Positions 53,909 through 63,505 of a stretch of DNA of 64,000 bases are shown here, one piece after another (position 1 is the stretch's first letter; each line of letters starts with the position of its first letter). The stretch lies in assembly GCF_900114215.1 (NCBI RefSeq), contig NZ_FOSG01000008.1, forward strand, positions 124,001 through 188,000, written 5' to 3'. The notes under the pieces are model-generated. The model was not told the origin of the DNA. It saw only the letters and a list, made by a program, of their open reading frames with translations, and searched no databases. The translations under genes and the position numbers were made by a program. This DNA is from Streptomyces mangrovi. GTDB lineage: Bacteria; Actinomycetota; Actinomycetes; Streptomycetales; Streptomycetaceae.

Positions 53909-54829
53909 TTACGAAAATTCGATCTTGAGAGTGCCGCCGGACACGGCCATGTAGTCGGTAGAGCCACGGGCGTAGATCGCCAGGCCACGGGCGGCACCAG
54001 TGGCGAGGGCCGTGCGCCAGGCGGCGGGCAGGGTCGCGGTGCCGGTACCGCCGACCGACAGCCGCAGCAGATCCTCCGGCCCGTCCCCCAGGGACAGCTG
54101 CCCCGACGGCGGCGAGGTGTAGGAGTGCAGGTACAGATGCAGCGGCCGTTTCGCGTTCACGCCGGAGCCGCGCCGCCGGGTGAAGCCGACAGTCATCTTC
54201 GCGACAGTCTTGCCCGAGCAGGCGTCGGCGATGGCCGTGCCGTAGAACCAGCCGCCGCGGCGGTCGCCGCCGCCGGTCCAATCCCCCTGCATGGGGAAAT
54301 CCGCGTAGCTGTCCGGCCGGCCGCCCCGCCACGACCCCGAGTCGGTCGGCGAGAGCGACACCGGCCGCGCGACCGCACCAGTCGGCTCATCCGGCGGATC
54401 AGTCGGCTCGGTGGCGACCTGCGCGTACAGCTCGGCCTTGCCGTCCGCCGCTTTCCGCACGTACAGGGCCGTGGGCTGCATCCACCCGTCCCCGGACGGT
54501 GTGCCGGTGCCCCACGTCATCGCCCGCACCGCCTGCGCGCCCAAGGCGATCTCACGCACCGCGTCCTCATCCAGCGCCCCCGGATCCTCACCGAGCCGCC
54601 ACATCACCACCGGCCGTGCTCCGGGCCGCACCGCGACCCAGTCGCCGGCCTGGCGGCCGCGGTAGGAGTCGGCGCACGGCACGTCGAGGATGAGCGCCCC
54701 GCCCAGGTCGAGGTTCACGGTCCCGGCGTCGGTGACGTCGACGACCTGCGCGCTGACGACTGTGCCGCCGCCGGTGCCGGATGCGGCGCGGGCGAGGTCC
54801 TCGCCGAGCTGTCGTGCTGCCCCGCTCAT
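53909..54829 (-). CDS. phage minor tail protein
   Basis: A 306-residue virion-associated protein. An OB-like N-terminal part (VVDVTDAGTVNLDLGGALIL) is followed by a collar-type beta-sandwich (GGWFYGTAIADACSGKTVAK). The ATG overlaps the upstream stop (ATGA). Typical of siphophage baseplate or fibre parts. Confidence 0.7.
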   Translation of the reverse strand: MSGAARQLGEDLARAASGTGGGTVVSAQVVDVTDAGTVNLDLGGALILDVPCADSYRGRQAGDWVAVRPGARPVVMWRLGEDPGALDEDAVREIALGAQAVRAMTWGTGTPSGDGWMQPTALYVRKAADGKAELYAQVATEPTDPPDEPTGAVARPVSLSPTDSGSWRGGRPDSYADFPMQGDWTGGGDRRGGWFYGTAIADACSGKTVAKMTVGFTRRRGSGVNAKRPLHLYLHSYTSPPSGQLSLGDGPEDLLRLSVGGTGTATLPAAWRTALATGAARGLAIYARGSTDYMAVSGGTLKIEFS

Positions 54830-55977
54830 CCTGTGGTCCTCCGGGTCGTCGTCCGTGTCGTGCAGGTCATGGACGCGCCGCCCAGCTCGTACGGGCAGGA
54901 GTCGATGATGTGCCGCTGCCACTCGCCGGGCCGTATCTCGACGTCGACGACGTCGCCGGGCTCCAGCCCGGGATGGCACACGCTCGTGAAGCTGAGGCTG
55001 CTCTGCACGCCAAGGGAGTCGGCGAGCCGCGCCCGGCCGACCTCGTGAGCCTGCCCCACTGAGGCGATCAGCGGCGAGGTGTACCGCTCGACCCGCAGCC
55101 GGACCGGCAGCCCGAGACGCTGCGGCGCGAGCGGGTCCTCGACCGGGTCCGGCCCCGCGTAGGTCAGCGACTGTGGGTCGTCGTCCCACACGAACACCGG
55201 CCCCACGGATGGGCTGCCGTCCCCGCCGTCGCCGGAGACGGCCCACAGGTTCACCAGCCCTTCGGCCGACTGCTCCTCCGCCGGTTCACCGACCACCGCC
55301 ACACCGCGCGGGATACGCCACACCACCGGGTCCGACAGCGTCGGCACCGGCGCCATCGTGAACACCCCCCGAGCGTCCACAAACGCCTCTGCGCCGAGCG
55401 CCGCAGCGATCCCCGTCGCCGTGCCCGAACTGTCGGTGCCGGACGACAGGGCCGCCCACCGGTCCTCGTCGCCGACGAACTGCGGGATCGGCGTGCCCGG
55501 GTCGGCTCCGTCGCGCCACGACACCGGCACCCCCGGCAGCGCCTCACCCACCAGCACCCCGACGAGGGCCTCAGCGGTGTCCGGCCCGATGGTGCGCGGT
55601 GTCGGAAAGCTCGCGGACCGGATGGCGTCCTCCAGCCCGAGCAGCTCCAGCTCGACCCCCAGCCGAGTACGGCGGGTACGGTCGACGACGTACACCCCGG
55701 CCGGGATCCACACCGGGTCCATCCGCGGCCCGGCAACGCCCTGCCACAGCCGCACGCGGGTGGCCTCGGTGTTGATGCCGCCCCGGCCCACCGGCACGTC
55801 CAACAGCTCGACGGACGCGGTGTACCGGCACTCCGCGGTACGGTCCGGCGTCACCGACCCGCCCCCGACCCTGGCCGACACCCAGGTGCGGCCGCCGTCG
55901 TTGGACCACTCCGCCCGCACCGGCCTGCGTGCCGCCCCGTGCAGCGCAGCGACCGCCTGAGCGGACACGCGCTGCAT
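54826..55977 (-). CDS. phage minor tail / baseplate protein (DUF5047-like)
   Basis: A 383-residue tail protein. The N-terminal VRAEWSNDGGRTW segment and the mid-region GVELELLGLEDAIRSASFP suit DUF5047-type siphophage proteins of the tail tip. The ATG overlaps the upstream stop (TGATG). It is probably part of the baseplate hub. Confidence 0.7.
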   Translation of the reverse strand: MQRVSAQAVAALHGAARRPVRAEWSNDGGRTWVSARVGGGSVTPDRTAECRYTASVELLDVPVGRGGINTEATRVRLWQGVAGPRMDPVWIPAGVYVVDRTRRTRLGVELELLGLEDAIRSASFPTPRTIGPDTAEALVGVLVGEALPGVPVSWRDGADPGTPIPQFVGDEDRWAALSSGTDSSGTATGIAAALGAEAFVDARGVFTMAPVPTLSDPVVWRIPRGVAVVGEPAEEQSAEGLVNLWAVSGDGGDGSPSVGPVFVWDDDPQSLTYAGPDPVEDPLAPQRLGLPVRLRVERYTSPLIASVGQAHEVGRARLADSLGVQSSLSFTSVCHPGLEPGDVVDVEIRPGEWQRHIIDSCPYELGGASMTCTTRTTTRRTTG

Positions 55978-56867
55978 CAGACGACCCCGTTCGTCGACAG
56001 CGCAGCCCACGAGCTGTACGCGGCGGCGACCTCGTCCCACGTCGCGAACTGTGCCGCCACGTGGTCCCACGACCACCCCGGCAGCCGCAGCGGCTGCCCG
56101 GCGGTGTCCGGCCGCGCGATCGGCTCGATCGTGAACCCGAACTGATAGCCCTCGGATGAGCCGAGCTTGCCCGTCGGAGTCGGGCCGGTGATCTCACCCG
56201 GCACGAAAAACCGGTCCGGGGTGAGGTACCCGGGCCGGACCTGCGCCAGCAGCACCCCACTGCGCAGCAGCTCCCGCACCTGTTCGACCCGCTCCGGCGG
56301 CACATCGACGACGACCTGCGCCGTCTCCGCACCGTGCTCGTCGTACGCGAGAGCCCGATACGGCGACCCGGCCACGTCGACCGCGTCCTGCCGGGCCGCC
56401 GACGTCGGCGACTGCCACGACACGACCATGCACCGCGCCGACAAGCCGGGCTCGTCGAGGCTCTTGAGCCACAGGTCGTCGTCCGCGCCGGCCTCTGGCG
56501 CCGGAACCGTCACCGCCAGAGACGACGACGGCCCTTCACTGCCGTCCGCGTACACCGGTACGGCCGTGTACACCACGGCGACACCGAGCGGCGCCTCATG
56601 GTCGTACGCCGTCCCCACGCCCTCGACCGCCCACGCCGGGTCCGCGGACCGCACCGGTACCGGCCCGGCCGCCCCCGGGTCGAGGCGAGTGATCCGCACC
56701 TGCCGCACGCTGGCGGCGTCGGCGAGTGGGACGCTCGCGGTGTAGTCGACCGCGAGCGTCACCCCCGCCCACGCCTCGTCCACCACCGCGGCTAGCCACC
56801 CATCCGGCGACGTGGTGCGCTCCGGCGGCGTCACCTGCGGCGCCGACAGGTCCACGATCATCGGCAT
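55977..56867 (-). CDS. phage distal tail / minor tail protein
   Basis: A 296-residue tail protein. The C-terminal motif WDHVAAQFATWDEVAAAY is common in actinophage minor tail proteins directly after the tape measure gene. It probably forms the distal tail ring that joins the tape measure end to the fibres. Confidence 0.72.
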   Translation of the reverse strand: MPMIVDLSAPQVTPPERTTSPDGWLAAVVDEAWAGVTLAVDYTASVPLADAASVRQVRITRLDPGAAGPVPVRSADPAWAVEGVGTAYDHEAPLGVAVVYTAVPVYADGSEGPSSSLAVTVPAPEAGADDDLWLKSLDEPGLSARCMVVSWQSPTSAARQDAVDVAGSPYRALAYDEHGAETAQVVVDVPPERVEQVRELLRSGVLLAQVRPGYLTPDRFFVPGEITGPTPTGKLGSSEGYQFGFTIEPIARPDTAGQPLRLPGWSWDHVAAQFATWDEVAAAYSSWAALSTNGVV

Positions 56868-56873
56868 CCGCCG

Positions 56874-59800
56874 TCACCCTCTCCTTGCTCCGGCGCGGCT
56901 GCGCTGCCGCACCGCTGACAGTCCGGCGTCGACCCGCTCGTCGACGACCGCCTCGAACTCTCGCTCACCGACACGCAGGATCAGCGTGTCGCCGCGGCGC
57001 AGCGCCCCCTCATCGACCGGCGGCCGCTGCCCGCCCACCGGAACCGGAGCACCGCCCCGCGCCAGTGCCTCAGTCGCCACCCGCGGCAGCACCCCGACCA
57101 TGCCCGTCACCACCGCCGCGCCGAGCTGCTCGGCCTCACGGCGCGCCATCCGCAGCGACGTGCGATGGTCGTAGATCGTCTGCCCGCCACCGAACCGCAG
57201 CAGCTCCGGCCCGCGCTCGCCGACCCACGCGACCTCACCGGGCCGCGGCCGGCCGCCGCTCGCGTAGCCCTTCGGGGCGGCGTTGGCGTTGGCCTGCTGG
57301 ACGCGGGTGATGTTGCCGTAGCGGGCGACGATGTACCGGATCGCCGCGGCTACGTTGCTGACCGGGTCGAGGATGCCCCGTGCCCGCAGCGAGTTCGGCA
57401 CGTACGCGGACCACGTCGGCGGGATCGTCTGCGCCAACCCCTGCGACGGCACGCCGTTCTTGGCGTTGATGTCCCAGTTGTTGATCGCCCGCGGGTTCCA
57501 GCCCGACTCGCGCGTGATCAACGTGTTGAGGCCGGCGAGCCACTGCGCCAGCACACCCGGCGGCGGCACCCCGGCCGCGGCGAGCGCCTGCATCAGGATC
57601 GCCCGCCGACGCCCCGACGGGATGCTCCCGCCGATCGCGCCGTCACCGCCGCCGGTGTCCCGGAACCAGTCCATCACCATCGTCTTGATGCCGCCGACCG
57701 CCATGCGCGGGACCTGCGCGATCGCCTTGCCCCACTTCCCGCCACCGATCGTCTTGAGCGGCTCCAGCACGCTGTTGAAGATGCGCCGCATGGCGGCGGA
57801 CGGGTCCGACAGGAAGTCCGCAGCGGTCCGGATCCCGCCGAGCACGGCCCCGCCGACCTTCTTCAGAACACCCGTCACACGACCGATCACACCGCCCTCT
57901 TCGAGGAGCTGCGTCCCGGCCGCCGCATGCAGAGAGAGCGCCCGCTGCCGGTATCGCGGATCGGTCGGGATCACGTACTCCGGGTACTGCGACCGGCCCT
58001 CACCGACGATCGCGGTCGGCCGGTTGTAGATGCCCGGCTCTGTCCCGACCGTGCCACCTCGTTCGAGGAGCTTGACCTTCTTCAGCTTGTGCTCGTCCAG
58101 CCCCACCCATCCGGCGATGGAATTCCACGCCTTGAGGAGACCGTCATTCCACACCGTGCCCAGCACGAAATTCACGGGCTTCTTCGTGGCGTCCTTGATG
58201 CCGTCCCACGCCTTCTTCACGGCCTTCTTCGCCGTCTCGAAGCTGTCGCCGATGGTGCCGACCGCGCCCTTGAGGCGGTCGAAAATCGGCTTGATGCCCT
58301 CACGCCACACCGTGGAAATCTTGCTGCGGATCGTGTCCCACACCGGCCGGATGACCTTGTCGCGCAGCCACCCGAACACCGGCCCAAGCGTGTCCCGCAC
58401 GAACCCGCTGAGCCGGTCGAAAACGGGCTTGATGACGCTGTTCCACGCAAAGCTGATCGCCGTGCGGATACCCGACCACACGGGCTTGATCACGTTGTTG
58501 TACAGCCACTGGAACGCGATCCCCAAGCTCTTGCGGACCACCGCGACCGCGACCTCGAAGATCGGCTGAATAATCCCCCACGCGAAGCTGATCGCCGACC
58601 GGATGCCGTTCCACACGGGCTTGATCACCGAGTTGTACAGCCACATGAACGCTGAGCCGACCGCAGAGGCGACCGACCCGACCCACCGGCCGAAGGAGAC
58701 GACCGCGCCGATCACACCGCTCACGATGTCGATCACGCGGCCGAACTGGTTGAAGATGAAGCTGACGACCGGTCCGGCCAGCCTCAAAAGGATCGGTACC
58801 ACAAACCCGATGACCTTGCCCGCCAGCATCCCCAGGAACCCGGCAACCTTGCCGATCACCGCGAGGACCGGCTGAGCCTTCTCGAACAACGTCGACAGCT
58901 TCTCGCCGATCATCTGCACGCCGGGCACAACCCGCTCACGGATCAGATCCGACAGCGTCCGGAACACCGGCCCCAACCCCGATGCGAGCCCGCTGTAGAC
59001 CTTGACCGCGGCCGGCCACACGGTGCCCACCAAGATGCTGCCGAGCTTGCTCATCCACCCGAAGGTGGTCTGAGCCGCCGCCCCGAAGTACTTCGACAGG
59101 GCCGGGCCCAGGTCCTCGCGGAACAGCTTCCCCAGCCTGCCCAGGGCAGGCAGCAGCGTCGTCCGGGTGACCTCGCCGAGCTTCTGGAACGCCGGACCGA
59201 ACGCGGAGCGCGCACCGGCCCCGACCTTCTCCAGCGACGACGACAGCGGCGCGAGCGCCCCACTGCCACGTGCCGCACCGAACAGTCGCGACACCGCGCC
59301 GGTCGCCGTCTTCCACGCCGGGCCGAACGTGCGGTTCAAGAACCCGGATACACGCGACAGGGCAGGCAGCACGTACCCGCCGACCGCGTTCACGAGCCCC
59401 TGCTCAAGCGTCCGCTTGAACGTCTCGATCCGTGTCGAGGCGTTGTCGTGCAGGGTGTCGCCCATCCGGTCCGCTGCCCCACCGACCTTGCCGAGCGCGT
59501 CGGTCGCCTTGCTCGGGTCGAGCGCGAACAGCGACTGTTGCAGGTCTTCGGCCTTCGTGCCGAACAGCGCGATCGCGACCTCGGACCTCTTCGCCGGGTC
59601 CTCGATGGCCCGGATCTTGTCGAGGACCTTGTCGAGCGCCTTCCCCGCCTCCGGGCCGCCCTTCGCGAACGTCTGCGCCATCTCCGACGCAGACAGCTGG
59701 ATCGCCTTGAAACCTTCCTTCGTCGTATCCGAGCCGTCCTTCGCGCGGATCGCGAACTCCTTCAGCGCATCCGCGACCGTGTCCGAGTCGCGCGCGCCGG

Positions 59801-60521
59801 CCTTGAGTCCCTGCGTCAGCAGCCCGAGCGCCTGCGAGCCGGTCAGCCCCAGGTCACGGAACTGAGTCGAATACTCGTTCAGGGTGTCGAGCAGGTCCTC
59901 GCTCTTGTCCGCGCCGCTCTGGAACCCGCGCGTGATCAGGTCGAACGCTTCCTTGCCGTCCTTCGCCAGCCCCGTCTTGATGAGCTGACCAGCCGCCCGC
60001 GCGGAGCCGCCGACGTCCGCGTCGAACGTCTCCGCCAAGTTCAGGGCGGCTTTCGACAACCCGGCCAGGTCCTTCTTCGGCGCGTTGACCGCGACGACAC
60101 CGTTCTGCGCGAGCTGCCGCAGACTGTCGTTGACCTGCTCGACGCTCTCGCCGTACCCCTTCGCGTACACGCTGCCCGACACCTTGCCCAGCCGCGCCGA
60201 CTCCTTCTCGCTGAGCCCGAGCTGCGCGGCGAGCTTGTCGCCCGCCTTCTCCTGCGCCATCGCATCCGTGACGCCCTTGACCAGCAGCGCCCCCGCCAAA
60301 GCACCGACCGCGAGCATCCCGCCCTTGACCTTGCCGCGGATCCCACCGACCACGCCCTGCCCCGCCTGGTCACCCGCAGCGGCGCCGGCGTCGGCCATCG
60401 GGTCGGCGACGGCGGCCTGCACGCTGCCGGAGTGGCGGGACATCTGCCGGTCGAGTTCGGATGCGAACCGGCGCATCTCGGGGACGATGCTGACGTACCC
60501 GACACCGACCTCGACCGGCAT
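56874..60521 (-). CDS. phage tape measure protein with lytic transglycosylase domain
   Basis: A 1215-residue protein that sets tail length. It has an N-terminal coiled-coil region, a TP901-type segment (residues 60-360), hydrophobic helices in the middle (GMLAVGALAGALLVKG and VIGFVVPILLRLAGPVVSFI), then four tandem Trp-rich repeats (IKPVWNGIRSAISFAWGII and relatives, 640-770) and a C-terminal SLT-like domain (LITRESGWNPRAINNWD, then GLAQTIPPTWSAYV, about 1060-1130) to open the cell wall at DNA entry. The ATG at 60521 follows AAGGGG; a coupled GTG at 60530 is possible. Confidence 0.87.
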   Translation of the reverse strand: MPVEVGVGYVSIVPEMRRFASELDRQMSRHSGSVQAAVADPMADAGAAAGDQAGQGVVGGIRGKVKGGMLAVGALAGALLVKGVTDAMAQEKAGDKLAAQLGLSEKESARLGKVSGSVYAKGYGESVEQVNDSLRQLAQNGVVAVNAPKKDLAGLSKAALNLAETFDADVGGSARAAGQLIKTGLAKDGKEAFDLITRGFQSGADKSEDLLDTLNEYSTQFRDLGLTGSQALGLLTQGLKAGARDSDTVADALKEFAIRAKDGSDTTKEGFKAIQLSASEMAQTFAKGGPEAGKALDKVLDKIRAIEDPAKRSEVAIALFGTKAEDLQQSLFALDPSKATDALGKVGGAADRMGDTLHDNASTRIETFKRTLEQGLVNAVGGYVLPALSRVSGFLNRTFGPAWKTATGAVSRLFGAARGSGALAPLSSSLEKVGAGARSAFGPAFQKLGEVTRTTLLPALGRLGKLFREDLGPALSKYFGAAAQTTFGWMSKLGSILVGTVWPAAVKVYSGLASGLGPVFRTLSDLIRERVVPGVQMIGEKLSTLFEKAQPVLAVIGKVAGFLGMLAGKVIGFVVPILLRLAGPVVSFIFNQFGRVIDIVSGVIGAVVSFGRWVGSVASAVGSAFMWLYNSVIKPVWNGIRSAISFAWGIIQPIFEVAVAVVRKSLGIAFQWLYNNVIKPVWSGIRTAISFAWNSVIKPVFDRLSGFVRDTLGPVFGWLRDKVIRPVWDTIRSKISTVWREGIKPIFDRLKGAVGTIGDSFETAKKAVKKAWDGIKDATKKPVNFVLGTVWNDGLLKAWNSIAGWVGLDEHKLKKVKLLERGGTVGTEPGIYNRPTAIVGEGRSQYPEYVIPTDPRYRQRALSLHAAAGTQLLEEGGVIGRVTGVLKKVGGAVLGGIRTAADFLSDPSAAMRRIFNSVLEPLKTIGGGKWGKAIAQVPRMAVGGIKTMVMDWFRDTGGGDGAIGGSIPSGRRRAILMQALAAAGVPPPGVLAQWLAGLNTLITRESGWNPRAINNWDINAKNGVPSQGLAQTIPPTWSAYVPNSLRARGILDPVSNVAAAIRYIVARYGNITRVQQANANAAPKGYASGGRPRPGEVAWVGERGPELLRFGGGQTIYDHRTSLRMARREAEQLGAAVVTGMVGVLPRVATEALARGGAPVPVGGQRPPVDEGALRRGDTLILRVGEREFEAVVDERVDAGLSAVRQRSRAGARRG
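58259..58690 (-). repeat. Trp-rich tandem repeats in tape measure gene
   Basis: About four diverged repeats near 105 bp long, each encoding an IKPVWxxIRxxISFAW-like helix. They probably reflect duplication that adjusted tail length. Confidence 0.65.
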
Positions 60522-60526
60522 CCCTG

Positions 60527-60964
60527 TCACCCCTTCCCGGGTAGGACTTGCGCGGTGATCCGCTGGTACGCGGTCCGCGCCTGGTCGCGTTTGTGCTCGG
60601 CGTCCTCGGCCGTCTCCTCCGGCAGCGGATCGCCCGGCCGCCACCCCCGCTCGGGGTACGGCAATGCTGGCTTGTCCGGGTCGCGGTGCGCGTTTCGGAA
60701 GTCGGTGACGAACTGCGCGAGCAGATCGACCACGTTCTCGGCGGCGTAGTCGACGTGCCGCCAGTCGTGCCCGGCCTGCGCCCGCGCCGTCGCCCCGTCG
60801 GGCGGCAGGTTCTCGACCATGACCCGCAGCAGCCGCAGGCTGATTCGGCGCTGCCAGAACGCCGCCAGTGGCCCTCCGGGCCCGTAGCCGGGGTAGTGGC
60901 GCATCAGGTCCGCCTCGACGGCTTCCGGCTCGTCTCCGAGGACGTCGAGGACGTCGTACGTCAC
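60527..60964 (-). CDS. phage tail assembly chaperone, downstream frame
   Basis: A 145-residue protein just before the tape measure gene, the place of the gpT-type tail chaperone. GTG at 60964 is the best internal start, but its frame overlaps the upstream chaperone gene in the -1 frame for over 100 bp, so it may be made as a frameshift fusion as in lambda G/GT. Notable segment: FWQRRISLRLLRVMVENLP. Confidence 0.62.
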   Translation of the reverse strand: MTYDVLDVLGDEPEAVEADLMRHYPGYGPGGPLAAFWQRRISLRLLRVMVENLPPDGATARAQAGHDWRHVDYAAENVVDLLAQFVTDFRNAHRDPDKPALPYPERGWRPGDPLPEETAEDAEHKRDQARTAYQRITAQVLPGKG

Positions 60965-60996
60965 CGTCTCGACGGCGCCCTCACCGCCGCCGTCGG

Positions 60997-61320
60997 CTAC
61001 GCCCTGGTAGGGCGGTGCCGGTTGAGGGTGTCCTGCATCTCGGAGCGGGCCGCGACGTACACCAGCATCAGGTCGTTCGCGGTACCGCCGCTCTTGACGA
61101 ACTCGGTCCACTGGTCGCCGAGCAGAACGCGGGCCTTGCCCTCGTCGCCCTCGGCCGCGTCGATCCGGAGGGCGGTGTCGTCGTCGGTGAACAGCGGGTG
61201 CGGGAAGCTGTAGGTCTTCCCGTCGTCGGTCTCCACCTCGACACGGTCACCACCGACCGCGTCGGCGTACGACGCGCGCACCGCAGACAGCTTGTACCGG
61301 GCCTTGTTCGGCTTGGACAT
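60997..61320 (-). CDS. phage tail assembly chaperone, upstream frame
   Basis: A 107-residue protein in the gpG position between tail tube and tape measure genes (SKPNKARYKLSAVRASYA, then YSFPHPLFTDDDTALRI). Small acidic-to-neutral chaperones here help tail shaft assembly. Pairs with the overlapping frame downstream. No clear ribosome-slip heptamer was identified. Confidence 0.68.
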   Translation of the reverse strand: MSKPNKARYKLSAVRASYADAVGGDRVEVETDDGKTYSFPHPLFTDDDTALRIDAAEGDEGKARVLLGDQWTEFVKSGGTANDLMLVYVAARSEMQDTLNRHRPTRA

Positions 61321-61426
61321 GATCGGAACTCTCTTCCTCGGGTGAGCAGTGGGTGAGCATTCAAGGCGCGGGGGCGGAGGGGCTCACCCAGAACCACCGC
61401 CCCCGCGCCGATCAAGAGGGGACAGG

Positions 61427-62398
61427 TCAGGCCCCGCCCGGCGTGGTGGTCGTCACCGTCACCGCCGGAGTCGTCCCGCCGGTCAGGCCCGTCCCATCAC
61501 CGGTCATCTCGGCCACGTCGGTGCCCGCGTACTGGCCGACGAACGTCACCGTGACCGGCGTGCCCGGGTGCGGGCCGCCCGCGCACGTCACGTCGCCGGG
61601 GTCGATGTTCGACAGCGCCTCCAGCGCCGACTGCACCGCGGACGCGGTCGCGTCGAACGCGATCGCCCCGGTCGTCTGCGTGTCGAACGTGAGCGTGTAG
61701 GTGCCGCCGGTCGGGCTGCCGGTGATGGCGACGCTCTGCACCTCGTTCGACCCCGGCGACAGGGACCGCCAGCCCGGCCCGTCCACCCAGTTCCGGCACG
61801 ACGTGCCGACCGCGCTGTCCCGGTACGCCGTGAACGTCACCGGCCGCTGCGTCTCCGTGCTGCGCGCCCACTGCTCGTCGTCCTTGCTGGTGAGCCGCGC
61901 CCGCGGCAGGAACTTCACGACGTAGATCTCACTGCCGTCGTCGGCGTAGTCCAGACCGATGAACAGCAGCCTGCGGAACGGGTTCTTCGGCGTGCTGGGG
62001 CGGTCCCACGACCACGCCGACCCGACCGCGGGCAGCGCGCCCGTGCCCGACAGCGGCAGCCCCTCGTACAGGGCGACTGCGGCCTGGTTGGTCTCCTGCG
62101 GCGTGTAGCTCGCCGTCAGCACGTCCGACTCGACGTCCGACCGGGTCGGCTCCACACTCTGCGACGACGTCACGTCCGCCATCGACAGGTCGGACGTGAA
62201 CGTCAGCCCGTCGTCGGTGGTGTACCCCACGGCGACGTAGCCCGACGGCAGGGCCGCGAGCTCCCCGGTCGTCTCGTTGAACGGGTTCGTGATCGCCTCA
62301 GCGGACGCGTCGGCCGCGTACACGGCCTGCACCAGTTGCTTGCGGATCAGCTCGGTGCGGAGATCCGCCATCAGGTCCGGCGGGGTCGGGGTCGTCAT
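61427..62398 (-). CDS. phage major tail protein (tail tube) with C-terminal Ig-like domain
   Basis: A 323-residue tail tube protein. The N-terminal part (ADASAEAITNPFNETTGELA onward) is the tube domain; the C-terminal 90 residues (SVAITGSPTGGTYTLTFDTQ and VTVTFVGQYAGTDVAEM) form a decoration domain of Ig-like type. The ATG at 62398 has GGGAGG upstream; the alternative ATG at 62410 adds four residues. It is the most probable virion tube subunit. Confidence 0.75.
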   Translation of the reverse strand: MTTPTPPDLMADLRTELIRKQLVQAVYAADASAEAITNPFNETTGELAALPSGYVAVGYTTDDGLTFTSDLSMADVTSSQSVEPTRSDVESDVLTASYTPQETNQAAVALYEGLPLSGTGALPAVGSAWSWDRPSTPKNPFRRLLFIGLDYADDGSEIYVVKFLPRARLTSKDDEQWARSTETQRPVTFTAYRDSAVGTSCRNWVDGPGWRSLSPGSNEVQSVAITGSPTGGTYTLTFDTQTTGAIAFDATASAVQSALEALSNIDPGDVTCAGGPHPGTPVTVTFVGQYAGTDVAEMTGDGTGLTGGTTPAVTVTTTTPGGA

Positions 62399-62472
62399 GA
62401 TGCCTCCCATGCAGAAACCCCCGGCCACGTGGCGCGGGGGCGAATACGGTCAAAGGGCCGGGTGAGCCAGGG

Positions 62473-62877
62473 TCAGGGGGCGAGCGTGCGGCCGCGCAGG
62501 GCCACCTCGACCGCGAACAGGTACCGGGGCACGCCGCTCTCGGGGTCCGGCGACAGGTTCGGGCCGCCCATCTCGACCACGTCGTACGCGGCCGCGCCAC
62601 GCCACCCCGGGATCGCGTGCACCAGCGCCCGCACAACCTGCACGAGATCAGCCGCCGCACCCTCATCCGGCGCCCAGCACGCGATGTCCAGTCGCGGCCG
62701 GTCCGTGATCCGGTCCAACTGCGTACCGCCGACCCGCTCGACCCGCACGAACTGCGCTGGCCGGGGCGACGGCACACGCGAGACGACCGGCACCGGATCG
62801 CCGCGCTCGGCGAGCTGCTCGCGCAGGTACGCCGCGACGAGCTGCACCGCGTCCGGGAACCCTACGGGGGCGCCCAT
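62473..62877 (-). CDS. phage tail terminator / tail completion protein
   Basis: A 134-residue protein (FPDAVQLVAAYLREQLAERG, then YLFAVEVALRGRTLAP) in the normal place between head-tail joining genes and the tube protein. The ATG overlaps the upstream stop (TGATG). It should cap the tail at the neck end. Confidence 0.7.
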   Translation of the reverse strand: MGAPVGFPDAVQLVAAYLREQLAERGDPVPVVSRVPSPRPAQFVRVERVGGTQLDRITDRPRLDIACWAPDEGAAADLVQVVRALVHAIPGWRGAAAYDVVEMGGPNLSPDPESGVPRYLFAVEVALRGRTLAP

Positions 62878-63152
62878 CAGTCGGCCCCGCGGGCGCCGTC
62901 CAGACCACGTAGCAGCGCCCGCCGCGAGACGTCCGGGTCGGCTGTGGAGTAGTCACCGAGCACCGCGCCACGCACACGCCGCTCGCCCGTCTCGATGTCC
63001 GTGCGGAACTGCCCGTCGGCCTCCGAAGCGGCGGCCGCGGCCCGCTCCGCCGCTCTGGTCTTCCGCTCGATCAGCGCCCGCGTCTGCGGCGCCGTGAGGA
63101 ACTCGGCGATCTTCTGACGGTTCGGCCGGAACCGGGACCGGGCCACGGTCAT
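62877..63152 (-). CDS. phage neck / HK97 gp10-like protein
   Basis: A 91-residue basic protein (ARSRFRPNRQKIAEFL, then GDYSTADPDVSRRALLRGLD). Size and position match HK97 gp10-like head-tail connectors. The ATG at 63152 overlaps the upstream stop (TGATG). Confidence 0.65.
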   Translation of the reverse strand: MTVARSRFRPNRQKIAEFLTAPQTRALIERKTRAAERAAAAASEADGQFRTDIETGERRVRGAVLGDYSTADPDVSRRALLRGLDGARGAD

Positions 63153-63505
63153 CACCCCTCTACTACTCGCAGCCTGACCTCGTAGTGGTGCAGCTCCTCC
63201 GGCGACCACGCCGGACCGGCCGGCCCGGCCACCTCGAACGTGCTGCTGTTCCACTCGACCCGCGACGCCCCAGTCACAGCCAGCGGGTTGCCGTCGACGT
63301 CGACCGGGTTGCAGATCAGCGTCCACTCACCGATCTGCGCGTTCCGCTGATCGGTCTCCTCCGCGCTGGTCTGCTGCTGCATCCACGCCCGCGCCGACTG
63401 CCGGGACGGGCTCGCCCAGTCCTCGACCTCGTTGCCGTACCGATCGGTGCGCGTCCCCGCAGTGAGGACGTCGACGAGGTGCGGCAGCACCGCCTCGTCG
63501 ATCAC
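63152..63505 (-). CDS. phage head closure protein
   Basis: A 117-residue protein beginning IDEAVLPHLVDVLTAG after the GTG start, with beta-rich body (FEVAGPAGPAW, YEVRLRVVEG). It fits head closure or stopper proteins of siphophages. The start overlaps the upstream stop as GTGA. Confidence 0.68.
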   Translation of the reverse strand: MIDEAVLPHLVDVLTAGTRTDRYGNEVEDWASPSRQSARAWMQQQTSAEETDQRNAQIGEWTLICNPVDVDGNPLAVTGASRVEWNSSTFEVAGPAGPAWSPEELHHYEVRLRVVEG

